This document shows positions 1-7,260 of a stretch of DNA of 26,488 nucleotides, piece by piece. Every line of letters starts with the position of its first letter. The first letter of the stretch is position 1. Origin of the DNA: SIG653 sp964509125 (GTDB lineage Bacteria > Bacillota > Clostridia > Oscillospirales > CAG-382). Below the pieces are notes generated by a model. That model saw only the letters and a list, made by a program, of their open reading frames with translations. It did no database searches and was not told where the DNA came from. A program made the translations under genes and the position numbers. The DNA lies in NCBI GenBank assembly GCA_964509125.1, contig CAZDVZ010000027.1, forward strand, positions 1-26,488. Direction: 5' to 3'.

Positions 1-634
1 GCAGGCAGACCTTGAGGAAAGTATTGAGGTTGTCATTGCCGGTTATCAGAAGAAGAACGCCATCCTTACCGACAAGGAAAAGATGATCGTAGCTTATCAT
101 GAAATCGGTCACGCTCAGGTTGCGGCGAAGCAGACAAATTCTGCTCCCGTACAGAAGATTACGATCGTACCCCGTACCTCCGGTGCGCTGGGGTACACCA
201 TGCAGGTAGATCAAGATAATCATTATCTGATGACAAAGGAAGAAATCGAAAACAAGATTGCAACCTATGCAGGAGGCCGTGCTGCTGAAGAAATCGCCGT
301 TGGTTCCATTACTACCGGTGCTTCTAATGATATAGAGCAGGCAACTAAGCTCGCACGGGCTATGATAACTCGCTTTGGTATGAGCGAGGAGTTCGGTATG
401 GTCGCTCTTGAAACCGAAACTAACCAATATCTCGGCGGCGATTCTTCCCTTGCTTGCTCTGTAGAAACGCAGACAGAAATTGACCGTCAGGTAGTAGCTC
501 TTGTAAAGAAGCAATATGAAAAGGCAAAACAGATCATTACTGAAAATAAACCCAAACTGGATCAGCTTGCGCAGTATCTTTATACACGTGAAACCATTAC
601 AGGGGATGAGTTTATGGATATCTTGAATGCTTGA
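1..634 (+). CDS. ftsH: ATP-dependent zinc metalloprotease FtsH, C-terminal part (5' truncated by window edge)
   Basis: The reading frame is open from base 2, so this is the last 210 residues of a gene that begins outside the window; the internal ATG at 83 is not the start. What remains is the end of the AAA lid (about LEESIEVVIAGYQKKN) and the M41 peptidase domain. The zinc motif HEIGH is visible (canonical HEAGH), as are the GYT strand and the third zinc ligand region TTGASNDIEQAT, followed by the helical FtsH C-terminus. FtsH is a membrane-anchored hexameric protease that unfolds and degrades membrane and regulatory proteins. The ATPase half cannot be assessed here. A hairpin terminator lies 130 bases after the stop. 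Base composition is slightly more GC-rich than the rest of the window. Family assignment is secure; whether this is the housekeeping copy or an accessory paralogue cannot be told. Confidence 0.93.
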   Translation, partial: QADLEESIEVVIAGYQKKNAILTDKEKMIVAYHEIGHAQVAAKQTNSAPVQKITIVPRTSGALGYTMQVDQDNHYLMTKEEIENKIATYAGGRAAEEIAVGSITTGASNDIEQATKLARAMITRFGMSEEFGMVALETETNQYLGGDSSLACSVETQTEIDRQVVALVKKQYEKAKQIITENKPKLDQLAQYLYTRETITGDEFMDILNA

Positions 635-763
635 AGCAAAAAAGAAGCAAGAACAATGCGCAAGCAGCCGATAAATGATGATTGTTAGACTGAATGTGCT
701 TTGTGAACAGATTCTCACCATGATGGAGAAAAGGTCGGAAATATACATTTCATAAGATTCAAG

Positions 764-797
764 CGGCGTTTGCTCACAATGAGTCAACGCCGTTTTT
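764..797 (+). terminator. Rho-independent terminator downstream of ftsH
   Basis: A 13-base arm CGGCGTTTGCTCA (764-776) pairs with TGAGTCAACGCCG (780-792) apart from a central mismatch, with loop CAA, and is followed by five T. It would end ftsH transcription. The 130 bases between the ftsH stop and the hairpin hold no recognisable gene. Confidence 0.75.
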
Positions 798-911
798 CAA
801 CAAATGTTGAGGTTGAATTGAACTTGGGTTGCAAATTTGACTTTATACTCAATTTGTAAAATGCCTAATCAACGTCTTGCTTCAAAAAAGATAGATAAAG
901 GGGTGTTGGAA

Positions 912-1347
912 ATGGCTATCGGATATGTTCTTTATAACCCAAATGCGGGTACAAAAAGGAATGCAATCCGTTCCCCATAACTGAATACCTGAAAAACCTT
1001 CCGTATGTTGTTAATGGTAAAAAGTATCGCTTTGTCAATGGTGTCCGTTATGGTATTAACGGTTACTGCTGTGAGGTTGGCGATAAACTGAAGAAAATTC
1101 CCGGAAAGAAAGTGAATTATACCGCTATTGCCATAAAGGGTATGCTATTTCACTATAAGCCGACGAGTGCCAAAGTGGCGGTGGTGGTAAAACAACTACA
1201 TATAAAAAGGTATGGATAACACCAACGATGAATGGCAAATTTTACGGCGGCGGTATGATGCCGACACCGCTTCAAATTGATGGTGAGACCATTTTGAATG
1301 TTACCTCCTATACTGCATTTTCGCCAATCACAGTTAAAGTGAAATAA
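912..1347 (+). pseudogene. Decayed diacylglycerol/lipid kinase (YegS/DgkB-like)
   Basis: Three fragments in different frames read like pieces of a clostridial diacylglycerol kinase. The first is MAIGYVLYNPNAG at 912, the usual N-terminal start of the catalytic domain, which hits a stop at 978. The second starts near 983 (EYLKNLPYVVNGKKYRF, GINGYCCEVGDKLK, NYTAIAIKGMLFHYKPT). The third, after a frameshift near 1180, includes YKKVWITPTMNGKFYGGGMM followed directly by LQIDGETILNVTSYTA and a stop at 1345. Compared with full-length relatives (about 300 residues), the glycine-rich nucleotide-binding part after the first fragment and a block between the GGGMMPTP strand and the C-terminal strand are missing. 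It cannot make a working enzyme. Assignment rests on remembered family motifs; a protein search of the three fragments would settle it. Confidence 0.75.
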
Positions 1348-1392
1348 AGCGCAGTTACAGTAACAGAATAATAACGAAAGGATATGTTTTAA

Positions 1393-2091
1393 ATGGAAAC
1401 ATTAGGCGGTAAGGAGTATTGGGAGAGGCTTTTATTATCCAAGCTTCCTCTTCCGAAAAAAGAAATTAAGGGCTGGATACAGAATTATGCGGCGCCGTAT
1501 AAAGAGCTAATGGCGTATTACCGTTGCGCCATGATGGAGGTTGAAACCAAATTCCGTGTACTCAATGAAGAATTGTCCTTGGAGTATGATCGAAATCCTA
1601 TTGAAACGATTAAGACGAGATTGAAATCTGTTGACAGCATTGCAGATAAACTCGCGAGTCAGAACATTCCCGTTACTGTAAGCAATATCGAAAAACATCT
1701 GCACGATGTTGCCGGCGTTCGTGTTATTTGTGGCTTTCCGTCTGATATATATACTCTCTCCGAGGCTTTTTTGAATCAGGATGATATTACCCTGATCGAG
1801 CGTAAGGACTATATGGCGAATCCAAAGTCCAATGGATACCGCAGTTTGCATCTCATTGTGGAGATCCCCATCTTTCTTCATGATGAAAAGAAGTCGATGA
1901 AGGCAGAGGTTCAGTTCCGCACCATTTCTATGGACTGGTGGGCAAGTCTGGAGCACAAGATTCGCTACAAAAAAGATGTAAAGGTTCCAAAAGATATTGC
2001 GGAGGATCTTCGGCAATGTGCTGAGGCAGCGGCAATACTGGATAAAAGAATGGAGCAGATTCAAAACAAAATAAGCAAAACAGATAGGTAA
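1393..2091 (+). CDS. Small alarmone synthetase, RelA/SpoT-type GTP pyrophosphokinase (YjbM/YwaC family)
   Basis: A 232-residue protein containing only the RelA/SpoT synthetase fold, with no hydrolase, TGS or ACT domain, as in RelQ/RelP-type small alarmone synthetases (about 210 residues). It would transfer pyrophosphate from ATP to GTP or GDP to make (p)ppGpp in the cytoplasm. Visible motifs: TRLKSVDSIADKL (ATP-binding Arg/Lys), DVAGVRVIC with the metal-binding Asp, RKDYMANPKSNGYRSLH (G-loop region with the Tyr that stacks on guanine), and EVQFRT followed by WASLEHKIRYK. All key residues look intact. The start follows AAAGGAT with suitable spacing. It is flanked by two decayed genes, so its own transcript boundaries are unclear. 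RelP versus RelQ cannot be decided by eye. Confidence 0.92.
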   Translation: METLGGKEYWERLLLSKLPLPKKEIKGWIQNYAAPYKELMAYYRCAMMEVETKFRVLNEELSLEYDRNPIETIKTRLKSVDSIADKLASQNIPVTVSNIEKHLHDVAGVRVICGFPSDIYTLSEAFLNQDDITLIERKDYMANPKSNGYRSLHLIVEIPIFLHDEKKSMKAEVQFRTISMDWWASLEHKIRYKKDVKVPKDIAEDLRQCAEAAAILDKRMEQIQNKISKTDR

Positions 2092-2102
2092 AGGTTGTAA
2101 TG

Positions 2103-2434
2103 ATGAAAAAAGAGTTTTAACCGGAGCGGTTATAACGGTTGTATTGTCATTCGTTATTATTTTTTCTCATATATGTTGGGACTTGGAAGCATTGATAAAT
2201 GCGTACTTGTATGTGTTGTTTCAAAGCAACTTTCCGGAGTTATGCTTGGAAAACTGCACTCGGAATTGCATCTTGATGCAGTAAACAGCGGTATTGCGTT
2301 TGCAATCCCCTTTAACGGAGCAAAGTGAAAATAAAATTAATATTATGCAAAGCATAAGCGAAAAGTGGGGCATTAATAGTGAGGCAAAAGGAATTGTAAT
2401 GTCTATGCCTATCGATTCGGTTATGGGTATATAA
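2103..2434 (+). pseudogene. Probable decayed P-II-like (GlnB-fold) protein
   Basis: No intact gene fits here, but three fragments survive. A hydrophobic stretch (VLTGAVITVVLSFVIIFSH) is open in one frame from about 2104. A 51-codon stretch at 2173-2328 reads DKCVLVCVVSKQL and then LDAVNSGIAFAIPFNGAK. A third at 2345-2434 reads SISEKWGINSEAKGIVMSMP and then IDSVMGI. The last two resemble the C-terminal strands of consecutive P-II-like domains (GIAF-IP and KGIV-S-P-D-V-GI), as in the tandem P-II-like proteins of Firmicutes. The ligand-binding loops are absent. The call is an inference from short motifs; the alternative is an unrelated short gene remnant. Confidence 0.4.
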
Positions 2435-2450
2435 GAATGGAGATCAAAAA

Positions 2451-3188
2451 ATGTACTGGAAAGATTATATGTGGTTTATGTGTGCCATGCTTGTATGCAT
2501 GATGCTTTCAGCATTGGCAAGTGGGAAGGTAAAAACAACCTTTGCAAAATATGATAAAGTCAGGTGTCGTTCGGGCATTACGGGGTATAACACTGTAACG
2601 CGCTTGATGCGTGCAAACAATGTATGTGGTATTTCTGTCGGCTGTGTAAAAGGCAATCTTACGGATCACTATCACCCTGCAAAAAGTGTTGTAAATCTAT
2701 CGGAGAGCACTTACAATAGCAACTCTGTTGCCGCTGTTGCAGTAGCTGCTCACGAAATGGGTCACGTTATGCAGAAACAAAACGGATATGTTTTCTACCG
2801 TTTTCGCACGGCGTTGGTTCCTGTGGTGAATTTCGGCTCAAGGCTTGCCATGCCGCTTGTTTTTATCGGTCTTTTGCTGGATTGGTATTCGGCAACGGCA
2901 AATCCTGAAATTGGATTTCGTGTCGCTATGATCGGCGTTATTCTGTACGGTGGTTCCTTGCTGTTCGCGCTGATAACTTTGCCGGTAGAATTGAATGCCA
3001 GCAACAGAGCAAGCAAGATGCTTTTGGCGGAAGGAATATTAACGGAAGATGAGATTCCCGCAGCAAAAGAGGTTTTGTCTGCGGCTGCAATGACATACTT
3101 TGTGTCGCTTCTGACGTCCCTCGTATATTTCCTGCGCTTCTTGGTGCGTGTGCTTACAATGTTTGGAAGAAGAAATAATAGAAGATAA
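2451..3188 (+). CDS. Membrane-bound zinc metallopeptidase, YugP family (Zn_peptidase_2)
   Basis: A 245-residue integral membrane protein with an N-terminal helix (about residues 5-24) and hydrophobic segments around 120-145, 155-180 and 210-235. The zinc site HEMGH (residues 101-105) follows DHYHPAKSVVNLSE and a run of AVAAHE, the family signature. The later VELNAS motif supplies the expected downstream acidic residue, and the AAAMTYFVSLL block matches YugP C-termini. Family members are predicted neutral zinc proteases of unknown substrate. The start is supported by GGAG 11 bases upstream. Length matches the family (about 225-240). It sits directly after a decayed gene. Confidence 0.9.
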   Translation: MYWKDYMWFMCAMLVCMMLSALASGKVKTTFAKYDKVRCRSGITGYNTVTRLMRANNVCGISVGCVKGNLTDHYHPAKSVVNLSESTYNSNSVAAVAVAAHEMGHVMQKQNGYVFYRFRTALVPVVNFGSRLAMPLVFIGLLLDWYSATANPEIGFRVAMIGVILYGGSLLFALITLPVELNASNRASKMLLAEGILTEDEIPAAKEVLSAAAMTYFVSLLTSLVYFLRFLVRVLTMFGRRNNRR

Positions 3189-3518
3189 GTGCATTTTTGA
3201 ATATAATAAAAGAATTACAGTAGAATATGAAATGGCGGAATCGTTACCTGTATGTAATTTTTACAAAGGAAGCACACCCCACCTCATATTCACGCAATTT
3301 ATGATATGGGGTAAATATGCTTCATAAGATTAAGAATGTTTTTCTTTTGTCGGAATATTACTTGATCATTCATGGACTGAGGCACGGCAATGCTTGTTTT
3401 ATGATTAACAATGCTTACGATGAAGCGGATGTTTGAGTGTAACGATTAATTAGAAATGCAATAAAAAAACAGCGCCATTTTTCGCAAAGAAAGGCGCTGT
3501 TTTTTCATATGTATTTTT
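3189..3518. other. Intergenic stretch without a recognisable gene
   Basis: This 330-base stretch separates convergent genes. It contains a 39-codon frame at 3317-3436 (ending NNAYDEADV) with no clear ribosome binding site, possibly another gene remnant. It also contains an imperfect inverted repeat with CCCC/GGGG ends at about 3276-3312, and the bidirectional terminator described separately. Nothing else is supportable. Confidence 0.5.
3463..3505. terminator. Bidirectional Rho-independent terminator
   Basis: Perfect stem AACAGCGCC (3468-3476) / GGCGCTGTT (3493-3501) with an A-run on the left and a T-run on the right. It can terminate both the convergent reverse-strand lipoprotein gene ending at 3519 and transcription arriving from the YugP gene. 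Confidence 0.9.
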
Positions 3519-5474
3519 TTATGGTTTGGCTACCGAAAAGTCACTCCAACTTTCTACAATGTGAGCATTGGAAGTATTCACAGTGTTGTCATAAGAATCA
3601 ACCGTTATGGTGTATTGACTGTTTCCTTGAACATAGATGTTTCCGTCAGTTCCTACAATAGTAACTGTATTTCCTTCTGCATCCAAAATGGTTTCGGCGC
3701 AGTGAAGGTTTGTCAATGTGCTGTCTCCTGTAACGATCCAATTGCTGCTTTCATCGATATACAGTGTGGCGTAGCCGTCTCCGCCGTTACCGGCGTTGGT
3801 TTCGTCATTAATTACGGCACCTGTGAAAGTACTGCCTTTCAAAATATATAAATCCAATCGGCTGATGGAATCCCAAATTACGTTGCCTTCCATGGCCTGT
3901 GCTATGGCGGTGAAGTTGCAATCCGCGCCGTTTTTGCCGGACGTACCCCAACCGCGCTGGTTGGCGTTACCGGTGCATTTTAGGAAGAACTCGCTATCTT
4001 TTGCGTAGGTGATGTCTACATTGGAAATTATAAATGTGGATTCAGTGTTGGTGGTGTAAAACATACCGCCGTTGCCTGCGGTCAGAGTACCTCCTACCAT
4101 TTCGAAGGTGCTGTTTCCAATTTGGGAATCGCCGGACATACTTTGGTAAAGAATCACATTCCAAGTGCAGTCGTTTTGGTTTAGATCCTTCATGTCGCCA
4201 CTTAGATCACAGTCAAACAGACGAATGGAGTTCAAACCTTCGATACAAATGGCTTCTGAGCCGTTGGAAGTAAGGCTTGCGTTGTTGATGGTAATATCTG
4301 CAGCACTGTAAATAACGGGAGAACCGACGCCGTTTGAAACGTAGGTGCCACCGTCTACTACTATGGTTCCGCTTCCGCGATCGGAACGGATGGCTGCGGA
4401 TGATTCTCCGTCGGTCTCTATGGTCAGATCCCAAGCGTATAGTGTACCGCCTCCTGCTACATGGATGCCGCCGGAGGTGTCATATGAAGTATCAATTGTT
4501 GTGTTAATGACATAGGCAGTGCCGTCACCATAAGCAAATACGCCTGCGCCGCCGTCAGCGTTCGTGGTGATGGTGCTGTTTTCAATGGTCAGAGTACCAT
4601 CAGTGACAAGTGTAGCAGCGCCAATACCATAAAAACTGGAATTATCGCCTCCGGTACTGTCAGCGGATTCACGTGTTATGGTGGAATCTTTGATGGTTAC
4701 GTTTGCACCATTGTAGATATGTATCGTGTTTTCGTCCTTTTTGGTGGATGAGTAATCAGTGCCGCTTTCAACGGTATCATTTGTAAATTCTGTAGCAGCA
4801 TCGTAGCTGTCAACGCCGCCATTCATGTTGCCCGGAATTTGACCCATGTTGTCCGGTTGCTGCATTTGCCCCGGTACATTCATATCGCTGCTGTAAATAG
4901 TGACGGTAACAGATGCGGCCTTGCCTTCGTTGTCGGTTTCTATATTTACGGTGTTTCCAATGGAAATGTCCGTAATGGTAATATTTGGTGTTTCGCCGCT
5001 CATAGGTGGAATTTCATCGTTGTTGATACCACCCATTTCGCCTTGGGGAATATCGGGCGGTATTTCACCCATATCGGATGGTATTTCACCCATATCGGGC
5101 GGTATTTCACCCATGTCGGGCGGTATTTCACCCATATCGGGCGGTATTTCACCCATATCAGACGGTATTTCACCCATATCGGGCGGTATTTCACCCATAT
5201 CGGGCGGTATTTCACCCATCACAAATTCTGCACTGAAGGTTGTGCTATCCGTTAATTCAATAGTAACATCACCATCACTGGTGCTAATTGTGATTGATGT
5301 TGTACTGATGGCAGTGACTGTGCCGGTATACACGGTATTCGGCTGTACAGAAGAAGTACCATCCGTACTTTCAACAGCATCGTTGGTGCTTTCAATATCA
5401 TCTTGATCGCTACAGGCTGTTGAGGTAACAAGCAAAAACATAACAATCAAAATGTTGATTATGCGTTTTTTCAT
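3519..5474 (-). CDS. Surface lipoprotein with split OB-like (DUF5666-like) domain, GEIPPDM repeats and a beta-helix
   Basis: A 651-residue predicted lipoprotein. The signal peptide (MKKRIINILIVMFLLVTSTAC) ends in a lipobox with lipidated Cys21. Residues 47-85 (TVYTGTVTAISTTSITI, then the LTDST strand) and 164-195 (DISIGNTVNIETDNEGKA) look like the two halves of a DUF5666/BOF-like OB domain. Between them sit eight consecutive heptads GEIP(P/S)DM (residues 87-142), then a Met/Pro/Gly-rich linker. From about residue 225 on, repeated short strands rich in N, T, S and G (NGANVTIKDSTIT, TLTIENSTITTNADGG, NSEAICIEGLNS-like turns) indicate a right-handed parallel beta-helix, a fold common in polysaccharide-binding or -cleaving proteins. 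No catalytic motif is recognisable. AAGGAGTGAG precedes the start on this strand; TATAAT-like hexamers lie further upstream without a clear -35. It is probably an anchored surface protein; function unknown. Confidence 0.85.
   Translation of the reverse strand: MKKRIINILIVMFLLVTSTACSDQDDIESTNDAVESTDGTSSVQPNTVYTGTVTAISTTSITISTSDGDVTIELTDSTTFSAEFVMGEIPPDMGEIPPDMGEIPSDMGEIPPDMGEIPPDMGEIPPDMGEIPSDMGEIPPDIPQGEMGGINNDEIPPMSGETPNITITDISIGNTVNIETDNEGKAASVTVTIYSSDMNVPGQMQQPDNMGQIPGNMNGGVDSYDAATEFTNDTVESGTDYSSTKKDENTIHIYNGANVTIKDSTITRESADSTGGDNSSFYGIGAATLVTDGTLTIENSTITTNADGGAGVFAYGDGTAYVINTTIDTSYDTSGGIHVAGGGTLYAWDLTIETDGESSAAIRSDRGSGTIVVDGGTYVSNGVGSPVIYSAADITINNASLTSNGSEAICIEGLNSIRLFDCDLSGDMKDLNQNDCTWNVILYQSMSGDSQIGNSTFEMVGGTLTAGNGGMFYTTNTESTFIISNVDITYAKDSEFFLKCTGNANQRGWGTSGKNGADCNFTAIAQAMEGNVIWDSISRLDLYILKGSTFTGAVINDETNAGNGGDGYATLYIDESSNWIVTGDSTLTNLHCAETILDAEGNTVTIVGTDGNIYVQGNSQYTITVDSYDNTVNTSNAHIVESWSDFSVAKP
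5049..5216 (-). repeat. Eight in-frame 21-bp tandem repeats encoding GEIPPDM heptads
   Basis: Eight adjacent 21-base units lie inside the lipoprotein gene. On the plus strand each reads about GGCGGTATTTCACCCATATC. Units differ at one or two bases (P/S at position 5, one M-to-I at the end). Because units are multiples of three, copy-number change would keep the frame. The near identity of units suggests recent slippage or recombination. Confidence 0.95.
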
Positions 5475-5835
5475 ATTGGCTCACTCCTTGTTTTGAAAAT
5501 TAATTAAATTATATTGCATTATATTATAGAAACCTTAAATGGGTCTGAAAAAAGTTGTGAATACGTACATATAGACATTCAATGGAACTGAAAAAAGAGA
5601 GTTTAAATGCCGGCTTTAAAATGCGAGAAAGCTTGTTGAAATTGTACTGCAAAAGTTGATAAAAATTTTACAAACCCGAAAAAACGTAAAATTTCATTTT
5701 TTGTGTTGAACGAAAAATAGGAATAAGTTGCGTTTTAAATTGAAATGTGTACGAGATAACGTGTTTTAAAAAATTAGAAACATATGGCAGGTCTTTACAA
5801 AATTCAAAAAATGAGTATTATTGTGGAGAAATAAA
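5475..5835. other. AT-rich intergenic region between divergent genes
   Basis: About 360 bases with no convincing gene. The end near 5475 carries the ribosome binding site and several TATAAT-like hexamers (5505-5530, reverse strand) for the lipoprotein gene. On the forward side the only clear signal is TGGAG seven bases before the ATG at 5836. I see no riboswitch, repeat or complete promoter. Confidence 0.5.
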
Positions 5836-6144
5836 ATGTTTGGAGATATGTTTATGAGACCTGCTTACATTGATGATCAAATGGACAATATAATCAGAAG
5901 TGAGGAAAGAGATATACTTGATTTTAGAGTTAAGTATGAATTAATAAAAAACGTAAAGAGCGGTAGGGATTCTTTTGATTTCCGCGCAATTAAAGAAAGC
6001 AATCTGATATTGAATTCTGAAGAGTTGTCTGTGGTAAAAGATTTTGAATGGCGAGAAAAAGAGGCGGAGAAAATTTTTAGTATTATTGTTGAAGGGGAGG
6101 TCACTCCTGCCGTACTGGAACAGGTGATTTTAGAATTAATTTAG
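5836..6144 (+). CDS. Small hypothetical cytoplasmic protein
   Basis: A 102-residue protein that I do not recognise. The ATG at 5836 is chosen over an in-frame TTG at 5821 because TGGAG at 5824-5828 gives a proper ribosome binding site. It is charged and probably helical (DDQMDNIIRSEERDILDF, ELSVVKDFEWREKEAEKIF), with no signal peptide, no membrane segment and no cysteine motif. It stands alone, 150 bases before a gene with its own strong promoter. The frame is intact and codon use is like the neighbours, which supports a real gene. Confidence 0.55.
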   Translation: MFGDMFMRPAYIDDQMDNIIRSEERDILDFRVKYELIKNVKSGRDSFDFRAIKESNLILNSEELSVVKDFEWREKEAEKIFSIIVEGEVTPAVLEQVILELI

Positions 6145-6233
6145 TGAAACATACGTTGTGATTCGTACAATGTTTTCTAATAACAATTAGATTATTAAAA
6201 TTATCAACAAGTGGAAAAAAGTGTGTTAAATCC

Positions 6234-6264
6234 TTGACAAACGGCGAAAAAAGTGGTATATAAT
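6234..6264 (+). promoter_or_regulatory. Sigma-A promoter for the small membrane protein
   Basis: TTGACA at 6234-6239 is followed after 17 bases by TATATA at 6257-6262, overlapping TATAAT at 6259-6264 (19-base spacing). The start codon follows 30 bases later with AAGGAG between. Confidence 0.85.
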
Positions 6265-6294
6265 CAATATAACAATAATAAAGGAGAATACATT

Positions 6295-6540
6295 ATGGAT
6301 ACTTTAAAAAAGTTTTTTCCTCTATCTTTTAAGTATGCTGATACAGTTGCTAATTTGGTGATCGGTATTATTATTCATGTCATTGCCGCAGCAATAATTG
6401 GTGCTGTTATCGGTTTAGTGGCAAGAATCGGAGGCATCATTGGTTGGGCATTTGGAATTTTAGGTACTATCGTTGAGATTTATGTTATAGCAGGAATTGT
6501 TATTGAAATCCTCGTTTTTTTAAAAATACTTAAAGACTGA
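6295..6540 (+). CDS. Small two-helix membrane protein
   Basis: An 81-residue protein starting at ATG 6295, eight bases after AAGGAG (6281-6286). The longer in-frame GTG at 6253 overlaps the promoter and is rejected. The N-terminus (MDTLKKFFPLSFKYADTVAN) precedes two hydrophobic segments (about residues 23-42 and 45-77) rich in Gly, Ile and Val, with an Arg between them. Small proteins with a similar PLSFKYAD start are familiar from clostridial genomes, but no function is known to me. A near-consensus promoter and a strong terminator make it a short, probably well expressed monocistronic unit. Confidence 0.8.
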   Translation: MDTLKKFFPLSFKYADTVANLVIGIIIHVIAAAIIGAVIGLVARIGGIIGWAFGILGTIVEIYVIAGIVIEILVFLKILKD

Positions 6541-6550
6541 TCGATAGCTA

Positions 6551-6585
6551 AAAAAGCGTTGCGTTTTCAACGCTTTTTTATTTTT
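6551..6585 (+). terminator. Rho-independent terminator after the small membrane protein gene
   Basis: Perfect 11-base stem AAAAAGCGTTG (6551-6561) / CAACGCTTTTT (6568-6578), loop CGTTTT, followed by further T residues. Confidence 0.9.
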
Positions 6586-6608
6586 ATTAAAGCAATAAGG
6601 AGTTTTTT

Positions 6609-7217
6609 ATGAGAAATAAGATTCACACAGGTGAAATTTATTATCCGAGTGGCAATGAAATTATGGATGAACAGCTTTCTTATGTGAATAAGCTTTATGA
6701 TTTTAATATGACACGTCCCACAGAGCTTGATAAGAGAGATAAGATGCTGAAAGATATGTTTGCCGAAATAGGCGACGGATGTTATATAGAGCCGCCGTTT
6801 CATTCAAATTGGGGTGGTCATCACGTGCATTTTGGAAAAAATGTATATGCAAATTTCAATTTAACCCTTGTTGACGATACACATATTTATGTGGGAGACA
6901 GTACTATGTTTGGCCCGAATGTTGTTGTTGCAACGGCAGCACATCCTATCTTACCGGAACTTAGAGAAAAAGGCTATCAATACAATGCTCCTGTTCATAT
7001 CGGAAAAAATTGTTGGCTTGGCGCCGGGGTAATAGTGTTGCCCGGCGTGACGATTGGAGACAACAGCGTTATAGGTGCGGGTAGTGTTGTTACAAAAGAT
7101 ATTCCCGAAAATGTTGTAGCCGTTGGGAATCCCTGCAAAGTTTTGAGGCCCATAAATGAAAGGGACAAGGAATATTATTTTAAAGACAAAAAAATAAATT
7201 ATGATGAAATAATTTGA
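6609..7217 (+). CDS. Sugar O-acetyltransferase, maltose/galactoside acetyltransferase family
   Basis: A 202-residue enzyme of the LacA/Maa family (usual length 185-205). It would transfer acetyl from acetyl-CoA to a sugar hydroxyl in the cytoplasm. The N-terminal helical cap includes the region LDKRDKMLKDMF. The left-handed beta-helix hexapeptide repeats follow: IEPPFHSNWGGHHVHFGKNV, NLTLVDDTHIYVGDSTMFGP, VHIGKNCWLGAGVIVLPGVT, IGDNSVIGAGSVVTKDIP. The loop ATAAHPILPELRE contains the catalytic His. AVGNPCKVLRPI is the characteristic end. AAGGAG lies just before the ATG. It directly follows the previous terminator and no -35/-10 pair is obvious between them. The acceptor sugar cannot be predicted. 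Confidence 0.93.
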   Translation: MRNKIHTGEIYYPSGNEIMDEQLSYVNKLYDFNMTRPTELDKRDKMLKDMFAEIGDGCYIEPPFHSNWGGHHVHFGKNVYANFNLTLVDDTHIYVGDSTMFGPNVVVATAAHPILPELREKGYQYNAPVHIGKNCWLGAGVIVLPGVTIGDNSVIGAGSVVTKDIPENVVAVGNPCKVLRPINERDKEYYFKDKKINYDEII

Positions 7218-7219
7218 AA

Positions 7220-7256
7220 TAATGGGGACGCGGAAATGATCCATGTCCCCATTAAA
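7220..7256. terminator. Bidirectional terminator hairpin between convergent genes
   Basis: Perfect 10-base inverted repeat TAATGGGGAC (7220-7229) / GTCCCCATTA (7245-7254), placed midway between the ends of two convergent genes. The T-runs are modest on both sides. Confidence 0.7.
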
Positions 7257-7260
7257 TGTT

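Noticed and set aside
83..634. A short complete gene starting at ATG 83
   Set aside because: The frame is open to the window edge and the upstream residues match FtsH, so this ATG is internal.
3276..3312. Imperfect hairpin CCCCACCTCAT / ATGATATGGGG as a terminator or RNA element
   Set aside because: It has two mismatches, no T-run and no conserved pattern; not strong enough to annotate separately.
5049..5216. CRISPR-like repeat array
   Set aside because: Units are directly adjacent with no spacers and lie in frame in a coding sequence. The same applies to the repeats at 26365-26488.
4900..5406. Long forward open frame rich in GGISPIS repeats opposite the beta-helix lipoprotein
   Set aside because: It is a shadow of the 21-base repeats, which are multiples of three and keep every frame open. 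The reverse frame has a signal peptide, lipobox, ribosome site and folded domains.
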